A DNA stretch of 64,000 nucleotides, taken from the NCBI GenBank assembly GCA_052389435.1, contig JBQTIB010000065.1:1-64000 (forward strand). The letters run 5' to 3'. This DNA is from JBQTKD01 sp052389435. Lineage in GTDB: Bacteria > Actinomycetota > Actinomycetes > Sporichthyales > Sporichthyaceae. A program made the position numbers and the translations under genes. Shown piece by piece: positions 43,682 through 50,521 of this stretch (positions within the stretch are counted from its first letter, which is position 1; every line of letters starts with the position of its first letter). Below the pieces are notes generated by a model. The model searched no databases and was not told where the DNA came from. It saw only the letters and a program-made list of their open reading frames with translations.

Positions 43682-44367
43682 TGGAGGAGGCGCAGACCTA
43701 CTGGGATCCAGAGCCTGACCCGCAGCCCCGGCGGCGCCGGACGGCCTGGATCGCCCTGGGAACGGCCTCCTTCGCCGGGTTCGCCGTGTTCCTCGCGTTG
43801 ATCGGCACGTCCCTGACCCGCATCGACTCCGACCTGCGCACCACCGGCGTCGCCGTCGACGGCATGTCCGGTCGCGCGCAGGGCGTGCCCGCCCAACTCG
43901 AACGCGTCAACCGTTCGCTGGCCATCGTCGAGGCCGCGCTGCAGGTGCTGCCGCGCGACACCGAGAAGATCGCCGCGAACCTCGGCGAGATCGTCGCGGC
44001 GTTGGAACTCGTGCGGTCCGACCTGTCCGGAGCCGCCCCGCGGCTGGCGAACACCGCGGAGAACCTGGAGCCGTCGGCGGAGATGCTCGCCGGGCTCGGC
44101 ACCAGCCTCGAGCGGACCACCGCGTTGCTCGAACGGATCCTGCGCAGCACCGGTGGCGTCGGCGCGGGCGTCGAGGCGATCCGCGGCAACGGGCGCTCGG
44201 GGCTGTCCGGGGTGCGCCGCGACGTCGTGGCCGTCAACTCCGTTCTGCGTGGGGTTCGCGGGGACCTCGGCGACATCGGCGACACCGGCGAGCGCATCAA
44301 CGGCCACCTTCGCAACGTCTGCCGTTCGCCGGCGGTCACCCTGCGCGGCGGCGCGCAGCCGTGCTGA
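43681..44367 (+). CDS. Cassette gene C': paralogue of gene C
   Basis: 228 aa, the same length as C. An acidic, then Arg-rich, N-terminus precedes a membrane segment near 22-44. The outer domain repeats VNRSLAIVEAALQVLPRDTE and TTALLERILRSTGGV and ends INGHLRNVCRSPAVTLRG plus QPC. This pair is the most conserved of the duplicates and the Cys positions are the same. Confidence 0.78.
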   Translation: MEEAQTYWDPEPDPQPRRRRTAWIALGTASFAGFAVFLALIGTSLTRIDSDLRTTGVAVDGMSGRAQGVPAQLERVNRSLAIVEAALQVLPRDTEKIAANLGEIVAALELVRSDLSGAAPRLANTAENLEPSAEMLAGLGTSLERTTALLERILRSTGGVGAGVEAIRGNGRSGLSGVRRDVVAVNSVLRGVRGDLGDIGDTGERINGHLRNVCRSPAVTLRGGAQPC

Positions 44368-45047
44368 ACCGCATCCGCCGTCGGCGAGGCGAACGAGCCG
44401 GCGGTCGCCGCCGCCCGGAGCCGGGCGGAGTGTGCCTGGCGGTCGCCGCGGCGTTCGCGCTCGTGGCGGCGCTGACCTCGGCTTCTGCGCTACGGGACTC
44501 ACGGGGCGTCAGTTCCGATCTCCGCAACGGCATTGCGCCCCGTTTCGTCGCCGCCGACGCCGACCCGGCCGTGGTGGCGCTGCTGGAACGCACGGGAATG
44601 CTGGCCGAGGACTTCGCGATCGGGATGCTGCCGATCGCCGCGCGTCTGGGCCGCGCGGCCGACGCCACGACCGCCGCGGCCGCCGACGCCGAGTCCATCC
44701 GCGACCACGTGGGTTCGATCCGCGACTCCTTCGCGGGCGCCGACGGCTCCACCGCGTCGGTCTCGGAGCTGGCGACGGCCCTCGCGCCGGCGATCGTCGC
44801 GGTCTTCGACGGCACCGGGGACATCGCCACCGCCCTGGCCGGCGCGCAGCGACGTTCCACCGAGGCTGCGCAGGCACTCGAACGCGTCCTGCGCGAACTC
44901 GGCGGCTTCGCCACCGACGTCGGTTCGCTGCGCGAACGCACCAGGGCGATCGAGGCGGCACTCAAGCGCATCGAGGAGCACGGCTCCCGCATCGCCTCGG
45001 CCCGACCGCTGGACTGCCCGCGCTCCGTGGTCGCCTGCCTGCCCTGA
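44361..45047 (+). CDS. Cassette gene D': paralogue of gene D
   Basis: 228 aa from GTG 44361, which overlaps the C' end by 7 bp exactly as D overlaps C. An Arg-rich cytoplasmic segment precedes a membrane segment near 25-45. The helical outer domain has IVAVFDGTGDIATALAGA and ends ARPLDCPRSVVACLP. Cys occurs at the two conserved terminal positions plus one in the membrane region. A hairpin terminator follows. Confidence 0.77.
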   Translation: MLNRIRRRRGERAGGRRRPEPGGVCLAVAAAFALVAALTSASALRDSRGVSSDLRNGIAPRFVAADADPAVVALLERTGMLAEDFAIGMLPIAARLGRAADATTAAAADAESIRDHVGSIRDSFAGADGSTASVSELATALAPAIVAVFDGTGDIATALAGAQRRSTEAAQALERVLRELGGFATDVGSLRERTRAIEAALKRIEEHGSRIASARPLDCPRSVVACLP

Positions 45048-45061
45048 CCGCCCATTCGCCT

Positions 45062-45105
45062 GCGTCCGCTCAGGGGTGACCCATAGTTCACGGTTGAGCG
45101 GACGC
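45062..45105. terminator. Bidirectional terminator after the second cassette
   Basis: GCGTCCGCTCA (45062-45072) pairs exactly with TGAGCGGACGC (45095-45105). It separates the plus-strand cassette from the minus-strand HAD gene. Confidence 0.78.
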
Positions 45106-45123
45106 GCGGGCATCTCAGGCGCG

Positions 45124-45777
45124 TCAGGTGAGGAGGGCGCCCAGGTCGGCGGCGGTCACCCCGAGGAGGGTGCTCGCCAGAGTTCGGCCCGGCCCGGGAG
45201 CGAGCGGCAGGACGTGTTCGACGGCGAGGGTGGGCACGCCCGCGGCCACGGCCGCGGCGACTCCGCGGGGGGAGTCCTCGATCGCGACGCAGTCCTTCGG
45301 TTGCGCGCCGAGCAGGCGAGCGGCCAGCAGGAACGGCTCGGGATCGGGTTTGGGTCGGTCGACCTCGTCGCCGGTCACCAGGGCGGAGAAGGTGCCCTCG
45401 GGCAGGCCGTCGAGGACGGCTTCGGCGAAGATCCGCCAGGACATCGTGACCAGCGCGCAGGGGATGCCGAGTGCGCGCAGCTCGGTCAGCAGCGCCTCCG
45501 CGCCCGGCCGCCACGGGATGTGCGCCCGGGTCCGCGCCACCACTCCGTCGAGCAGGAGGTGCACGATCTCCGCCGGCTCGAGCGGCACCTTCCCGTGCTC
45601 GGCGATGTACTTCGCCGACTCGATCAGGTCGCCTCCGACGAGCTGGTGCGCGTGGTGCTGCGACCACGTCCCGCCGAAGGACTCGACCAGCGCGTACTCG
45701 CACTCGATCCAGTACGGCTCGCTGTCGACCAGGGTGCCGTCCATGTCCCACAGAACGGCGGCGGGGAGCTTGTTCAC
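45124..45777 (-). CDS. HAD family hydrolase (beta-phosphoglucomutase-like)
   Basis: 217 aa. Motif I WDMDGTLVDSEPYW at residues 10-23 with nucleophile Asp11 and acid Asp13, motif II VTMSW near 110, motif III Lys in RPKPDPEPF near 145, and motif IV AIEDSPRGVAAA near 170 make a complete HAD phosphatase with an alpha-helical cap, as in PGM-like phosphatases. Substrate unknown. It starts at ATG 45777 and lies 13 bp after the stop of the Rv3235-like gene on the same strand. Confidence 0.9.
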   Translation of the reverse strand: MNKLPAAVLWDMDGTLVDSEPYWIECEYALVESFGGTWSQHHAHQLVGGDLIESAKYIAEHGKVPLEPAEIVHLLLDGVVARTRAHIPWRPGAEALLTELRALGIPCALVTMSWRIFAEAVLDGLPEGTFSALVTGDEVDRPKPDPEPFLLAARLLGAQPKDCVAIEDSPRGVAAAVAAGVPTLAVEHVLPLAPGPGRTLASTLLGVTAADLGALLT

Positions 45778-45790
45778 GATGGGACCGAAC

Positions 45791-46291
45791 CTATCGCTGG
45801 CGCGGGAGGAAGCCGGTGTCGAGGTGGGTGCACACCCAGCGCTCGTGGCGGACCTCGAGGCGTAGGGCCAGGAGGTGGGAGTGGCCGGCGCCGCGGAGGG
45901 TTGCGGCGACCTCGAGGGCTCGCGGTGCGACGGGTTGGACGTGGATCGTGGGCACGGCGTAGCGGCCCGGAGACAGGCGCACGGCGAGGAGCAGGCGCCG
46001 GTGGGCGTTGCCGGTGAAGCCGTAGCGCAGCTGCACCGGCGGACGGGTGCCGCTCAGGGCCTCGGCGACCGCCCGCGTCAGCGCGCCGGCACGCTGCATC
46101 GCTGCGATGTCCGGGCCGTCCGGTGCGGGCCGGCGGCTTCGGGGAATCGCGGCCGCGAACTTCAGCGGCAGCACGCCCTGGCCGACGCTCTCGCCACCGG
46201 GCCGGATCCACGCCCGGTCGACGGCGTCGTAGGGCGGATTCGGATCGGGCGCGGGCAGCACACGAGGCATTCGGACGAGCACGTCGGACAC
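45791..46291 (-). CDS. Rv3235 family protein
   Basis: 166 aa from GTG 46291, with GGGGGG upstream; ATG 46396 in the same frame is possible but would lie only 18 bp from the divergent gene. The pattern VLPAPDPNPPYDAV, then LTRAVAEALSGTRPPVQLRYGF, IHVQPVAPRALEVAATLRG and LALRLEVRHERWVCTHLDTG is that of the Rv3235 family, which in actinobacteria is encoded near secA. No biochemical role is known. Confidence 0.8.
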   Translation of the reverse strand: MSDVLVRMPRVLPAPDPNPPYDAVDRAWIRPGGESVGQGVLPLKFAAAIPRSRRPAPDGPDIAAMQRAGALTRAVAEALSGTRPPVQLRYGFTGNAHRRLLLAVRLSPGRYAVPTIHVQPVAPRALEVAATLRGAGHSHLLALRLEVRHERWVCTHLDTGFLPRQR

Positions 46292-46414
46292 GGCGGGACC
46301 CCCCAGGCCACGGCGCGCGTCCCGGCGGGCGCGCGTCCATCGGTACAGAGTCGTTCGGCGCGCGCCTGATACATCAGACTGAGCCGAATCGATCACGGCG
46401 TTGGAAGGAACTGG

Positions 46415-46903
46415 GTGCGGGTCTACCTGCCGCTCACTCTCGTCGACCTGGCGAGCGTGGAGTCCACGGGCGAAGTGCCCGCCGGAGCGACCGCCTTCGC
46501 GGTGACCCCGGCGCTACGGGAGTGGTACGCCTCCGGCGACGCCGAGGAACTCGAGTACGCCGCGCTCTCCGACGCCGCGGAGGAGTCGCTGCGCCGCCTG
46601 GCCGCCGACCCCAGCGCCCCGCGCCGCCGGGTCGTGGTCGCGGCCGACGTCCCCGACGACGCGGTCCGCAACACCCCGCACCTGCACGCCGCCGCCGTCG
46701 TCCTCGACTGCGCGGTCCGCCGCCGCGACCTCGCCTCGGTCCACGTCGACGACCCGGCCGCCACCGCCGACATCGCCGCGGCCGCGGCCGCAATCGGCGC
46801 CGCCGATGCGGGCGACGAGGACGCGCGCTTCCTCGTCGACGGCACCGCCGACCTCGACCTCGGCTGGTACGGGGTGCAGGAGATCGCCTCGCTGCTCGGC
46901 TGA
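46415..46903 (+). CDS. DUF6912 family protein
   Basis: 162 aa from GTG 46415. RVYLPLTLVDLASVESTGEVPAG at the N-terminus, AVTPALREWYASGDAEELEY, and ARFLVDGTADLDLGWYGVQEIASLL at the end match a conserved actinobacterial family found beside Rv3235-like genes. Soluble; function unknown. Confidence 0.82.
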   Translation: MRVYLPLTLVDLASVESTGEVPAGATAFAVTPALREWYASGDAEELEYAALSDAAEESLRRLAADPSAPRRRVVVAADVPDDAVRNTPHLHAAAVVLDCAVRRRDLASVHVDDPAATADIAAAAAAIGAADAGDEDARFLVDGTADLDLGWYGVQEIASLLG

Positions 46904-47022
46904 TGTCCGAGGGGCACAACGCTTCCGCGGAAACTTCGTGAGGTCGATTCGGATTCGTCTGGTGTCGTTCCGACCGAACGAGTCAGGATGTCCGCGGGCC
47001 GCGAAGCGAGCGGGAGCGATCG

Positions 47023-47142
47023 ATGGTCAGTGACCGCGGGCGGATGCGGCTTCGCAATCGGGAGCGCGAGTCTCGGGAGCGGTTGCGGGACGCGAGCGAC
47101 GACATCGACGTGGACGAGGCGACGCGAGAGATCGAGGGTTGA
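47023..47142 (+). CDS. Possible 39-residue charged peptide
   Basis: ATG 47023 has GGGAG 7 nt upstream and reads MVSDRGRMRLRNRERES, then ten more Arg/Asp/Glu-rich residues and an acidic end before TGA. Third codon positions are GC-rich. It overlaps the 3' end of the opposite-strand gene 47027-47719, so only one of the two can be fully right. Very short; weak call. Confidence 0.3.
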   Translation: MVSDRGRMRLRNRERESRERLRDASDDIDVDEATREIEG

Positions 47143-47719
47143 GCGCCCTCCGGCGCTCACCCACGAGCACAGTTGAAACGCCTGGGACCGGGGCGGAGCG
47201 TGGAGGTCGTTGCTCCCCTTGCAACCGTGTTCCGCAGTGGCCCGGCGGTCCGGCGGACTCAGCCGCGCTCGGCGACGAGAGCCGTCGAGCCGGGTTCCAA
47301 CTCCCGGCCCGGGTCCAGGCGAACCTGGCCTCCGCGGGCGGCGGCGGGCCCGCGACGGCCAGCAGCGCGCGTCGGCTCGCCAGGTCGATCTCCGCCACCG
47401 GCGTCGTCGGCGGCCATTGGCCGCGAAGCTCCAGGGCTCGGCGGACGAAGTCGGCGTTGGCGAGACGCTCCACGGAGCGGACGTCCTCGACACGGACGGC
47501 CACGACGCCGTCGCGGCTGATCCTGTCGCCGCTCTCGACGAGCAGGACCCACTTGGCCCCCACCGCCATCACGTAGCCCTCGAGCCGGTCGGAGTTCCGG
47601 ATGTCGCGCTCGATGCGGACGTAGTCCAAGCCGCGTTGCGCGTTCGACAGCGCCCTGCGTCGTGCTCGGTCGTTCCGCGTCCGGGTTCGGGTCGGCTTCA
47701 CGCCGCCAGGCTGGCCCAT
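47027..47719 (-). CDS. Conserved hypothetical protein, C-terminus doubtful
   Basis: Up to 230 aa from ATG 47719. Residues 20-115 look real: RGLDYVRIERDIRNSDRLEG, VMAVGAKWVLLVESGDRIS and RGQWPP recall a conserved actinobacterial hypothetical family. After about residue 130 the frame becomes Pro/Arg/Ser-rich and resembles non-coding reading, while the neighbouring minus frame continues sensibly (QVRLDPGRELEPGSTALVAE) to a stop at 47259. A frameshift or truncation near 47330 is therefore likely, and the true gene may end at 47259. Confidence 0.5.
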   Translation of the reverse strand: MGQPGGVKPTRTRTRNDRARRRALSNAQRGLDYVRIERDIRNSDRLEGYVMAVGAKWVLLVESGDRISRDGVVAVRVEDVRSVERLANADFVRRALELRGQWPPTTPVAEIDLASRRALLAVAGPPPPAEARFAWTRAGSWNPARRLSSPSAAESAGPPGHCGTRLQGEQRPPRSAPVPGVSTVLVGERRRALNPRSLASPRPRRCRRSRPATAPETRAPDCEAASARGH

Positions 47720-47903
47720 CCGATCGCCCGGCGCCGGCGGACTTTCGGCCGAGGCTGCCGGAAACGTGACGGCCGGGTGACCTTCCGGCGCCGGGCGGTG
47801 AACGTTGGGGGAGCGGTCGGTCCGGCGGGTTCCCGGGGCGGGTCGGGGCGTGTCACGGTCGCGATGCGGCCAGGACGCCGCCCAACCGCTTGGGGAGGCA
47901 ATC

Positions 47904-48149
47904 GTGTTTTTCGTCGAGGTGCTCGAACTCGTCGTCGGCGAACCCACCGTGCTCGAGGAATGGCCCGGGCTGCCGGTCCCGCCCGTCGTCACCGAGGAAG
48001 GCGACCTCTGGTCGGTCGACGAGGGCGGCAACCTGGTGCTCCTGCTCGCCGAGCAGGGCGAGTGGTGGGCGGCGCGCACCACCGAGGTCGCCACCGGCGC
48101 CACCACGATGCTTCCGTCCGCGCGTCAGGCCGCCGTCCAGACTCGCTGA
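47904..48149 (+). CDS. Small conserved hypothetical protein
   Basis: 81 aa from GTG 47904, with a strong GGGGAGG 5 nt upstream. The sequence is hydrophobic but without a clear membrane segment (FFVEVLELVVGEPTVLEEWPGLP, then EEGDLWSVDEGGNLVLLLAE). Not recognised. It shares a divergent promoter region with the gene starting at 47719. Confidence 0.65.
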   Translation: MFFVEVLELVVGEPTVLEEWPGLPVPPVVTEEGDLWSVDEGGNLVLLLAEQGEWWAARTTEVATGATTMLPSARQAAVQTR

Positions 48150-48207
48150 CCGGGCCGCCCAGCAGGCGCCGCGGAACTTCGGGGGAGTCCGCGGCGACTC
48201 ACTGGGT

Positions 48208-48657
48208 ATGGGGGCCAAGGTGTTGCGGGTGTTCGCGCTCGTGTTGGCCGCAGTTCAACTCGGGCAGGCGGCCGACCTGTTTTTCGGTGCCAACCCCACG
48301 CATTCCCAGTCCGAGCTCGCCGCCTGGCACGCGGCCGCCGCGGTCGGGCTGCTGACCGGGGCCGCGAAGCCGTACCTCGTCGACGCGCTGATGCCGGTGA
48401 TGGCGGGCGCCGCGGCGGTGACGGTGCTGATCAGCGTGCGGGACGTCGTCGCGCTGCGGACGACGGCGAGCGAGGAGGTCGCGCACCTGTTCCTGGTGCT
48501 CGGCTTCCTGGTGTTGACGATGCTCTGGATGGGGCAGAACGACGAGGCGGGGCGTCGGCAGAGGTCCCGGCGCGAGCACGATCTGTTCGACGACTCGCCG
48601 AGCCCGGATCGGGCGGGGCAACCGCGTCCCGTGGGCCGGATCGGCGTGCCACGATAG
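48208..48657 (+). CDS. Four-helix membrane protein, unknown
   Basis: 149 aa from ATG 48208. Membrane segments lie near residues 4-24, 36-54, 60-80 and 90-108 (LFLVLGFLVLTMLWM). The basic, then Pro/Arg-rich C-terminus is cytoplasmic. No recognised motif except ASEEVAHLFLVLG between segments. It lies 60 bp upstream of pruA on the same strand. Confidence 0.7.
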   Translation: MGAKVLRVFALVLAAVQLGQAADLFFGANPTHSQSELAAWHAAAAVGLLTGAAKPYLVDALMPVMAGAAAVTVLISVRDVVALRTTASEEVAHLFLVLGFLVLTMLWMGQNDEAGRRQRSRREHDLFDDSPSPDRAGQPRPVGRIGVPR

Positions 48658-48716
48658 ATCGGCCGCCAGGCGATCAGGCAGAGCTCGTGCCCTCCGGGGC
48701 GGATGGGGGCCGGGTC

Positions 48717-50342
48717 TTGGACGGAACCACGCAGGTACCGCCGCCGCGCAACGAGCCGGTGTTGACCTACGCGCCCGGCAGTGCGGAACGCGCCCGCGTC
48801 GCCGACGCGCTGAAGGCCCTCGCCGCGGAGCGGCACGAACTCGCCGCCACCATCGGCGGCGTGCGGCGCATGGGCGGCGGCGAGCCGTTCGAGGTGCACG
48901 CCCCGCACGACCACCGCCTGGTGCTCGGCGCCGGCCGCGGAGCGGACCACTCCGACGCGGTCGCCGCCGTCGAGGCCGCACGGGTCGCCGCGCCGGGCTG
49001 GCGGGACCTGCCCTTCGACGAACGGGCCGCGGTGTTCCTGCGCGCGGCCGACCTGCTGGCCGGTCCGTGGCGGGACCAGCTCAACGCCGCGACGATGCTC
49101 GGCCAGTCCAAGACCGTGCACCAGGCCGAGATCGACGCGGCGTGCGAGCTCGTCGACTTCTGGCGGTTCAACGTCGCCTTCGCGCAGGCGATCGGCCGCG
49201 AACAGCCGCTGTCCCCGCCCGGTTTCTGGAATCGCACGGACCTGCGCCCGCTCGAGGGTTTCGTGTACGCGATCACTCCGTTCAACTTCACCGCCATCGC
49301 CGGGAACCTGCCGACGGCGCCCGCGCTGATGGGCAACACGGTGGTCTGGAAGCCGGCCACGACGCAGACCCTCGCCGCCGTTCTGACGTTGCGTCTGCTG
49401 GAGGCCGCGGGTCTGCCGCCCGGGGTGATCAACCTGCTGCCCGGCGACGGCAAGGCCGTCTCCGAGGTGGTGTTGAGCCACCCCGACCTCGCGGGCATCC
49501 ACTTCACCGGCTCCACCCGGGTGTTCCAGAACCTGTGGCGCACGGTGGGGGAGAACATCGAGCACTACCGCGGCTACCCGCGACTGGTGGGCGAGACCGG
49601 CGGCAAGGACTTCGTGCTCGCGCACCCCTCCGCGGACCCGGCAACGCTGCGTACCGCGCTGATCCGCGGCGCGTTCGAGTACCAGGGCCAGAAGTGCTCG
49701 GCGGCGTCGCGGGCGTACGTACCGCGATCGCTCTGGGAGCGGATGGGCTCGGACCTGCTCGCCGAAACGGCGGCGCTGCCGATGGGCGACGTCGCCGACT
49801 TCGGCAACTTCGTCGGCGCCGTCATCGACGGCAGGTCCTTCGCGACGCAGAAGGACGCGATCGAACGGGCCCGCACGCACGCCAACACCAGGATCGCCGT
49901 CGGCGGGTCCTACGACTCCGCCGTCGGATGGTTCGTCCGCCCGACGGTGCTCACCTCCACCGACCCGACCGACGAGATTTTCCGGACCGAGTACTTCGGC
50001 CCGATCCTCGGCGTCTTCGTCTACGAGGACGCCGAATGGGACAGGGTGCTGCGCCTGGTCGACACCGCGAGCCCGTATGCCCTCACCGGCGCCGTGTTCG
50101 CCACCGACCGGACCGCGATCGACGCCGCGAGTCGCGCGCTGCGCTTCTCCGCCGGAAACTTCTACGTCAACGACAAGCCGACCGGTGCCGTCGTCGGACA
50201 GCAGCCCTTCGGCGGGGCCCGCGCCTCCGGCACCAACGACAAGGCCGGGTCCGCGCTGAACCTGCTCCGCTGGACCAGCCCGCGGTCGGTCAAGGAGACC
50301 TTCGTGCCCCCGACCGACTGGCGCTATCCGCACATGGGCTAG
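48717..50342 (+). CDS. pruA: L-glutamate gamma-semialdehyde dehydrogenase
   Basis: 541 aa. TTG 48717 gives the family N-terminus (DGTTQVPPPRNEPVLTYAPGS); GTG 48687 would add ten residues. It oxidises the proline/ornithine-derived semialdehyde to glutamate with NAD. Motifs are the NAD fold with HFTGSTRVF near 270-280, the EYQGQKCSAASRAY segment with the catalytic Cys near 330, the Glu of GGK-type loop, and FGPILGVFVYED and PFGGARASGTNDKAG at the C-terminus. Product glutamate feeds the glutamate dehydrogenase encoded 2 kb away on the other strand. No proline dehydrogenase gene is in the window. Confidence 0.95.
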   Translation: MDGTTQVPPPRNEPVLTYAPGSAERARVADALKALAAERHELAATIGGVRRMGGGEPFEVHAPHDHRLVLGAGRGADHSDAVAAVEAARVAAPGWRDLPFDERAAVFLRAADLLAGPWRDQLNAATMLGQSKTVHQAEIDAACELVDFWRFNVAFAQAIGREQPLSPPGFWNRTDLRPLEGFVYAITPFNFTAIAGNLPTAPALMGNTVVWKPATTQTLAAVLTLRLLEAAGLPPGVINLLPGDGKAVSEVVLSHPDLAGIHFTGSTRVFQNLWRTVGENIEHYRGYPRLVGETGGKDFVLAHPSADPATLRTALIRGAFEYQGQKCSAASRAYVPRSLWERMGSDLLAETAALPMGDVADFGNFVGAVIDGRSFATQKDAIERARTHANTRIAVGGSYDSAVGWFVRPTVLTSTDPTDEIFRTEYFGPILGVFVYEDAEWDRVLRLVDTASPYALTGAVFATDRTAIDAASRALRFSAGNFYVNDKPTGAVVGQQPFGGARASGTNDKAGSALNLLRWTSPRSVKETFVPPTDWRYPHMG

Positions 50343-50363
50343 CGCCGATCGCGTAGACCGCAG

Positions 50364-50429
50364 AGTGCGAAATGTCCGAATGGGACGGGTTCGGGACAAA
50401 GACACTGCCAACGGCGTGTCTTTCGCACT
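50364..50429 (+). promoter_or_regulatory. Nested inverted repeats that fold as a three-way junction
   Basis: Outer arms AGTGCGA/TCGCACT (50364-50370, 50423-50429) enclose TGTCCGAA/TTCGGGACA (50373-50380, 50390-50398) and AAAGACAC/GTGTCTTT (50398-50405, 50416-50423). It lies 20 bp after the pruA stop. It may be a terminator or a structured leader for the next gene. Confidence 0.55.
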
Positions 50430-50521
50430 ATGTCTGGCGACGATCAAGCTCGCGCGTTCCTACGCTCGAAGTCTGGCGACCCCTCCCGAGGCGGTCGCCG
50501 CGACGCGGCTGGGAGTCTGCG

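Noticed and set aside
39653..45047. Mce lipid-transport operon
   Set aside because: There is a run of single-pass exported proteins, but none has an MlaD/MCE domain and no YrbE permease genes are present.
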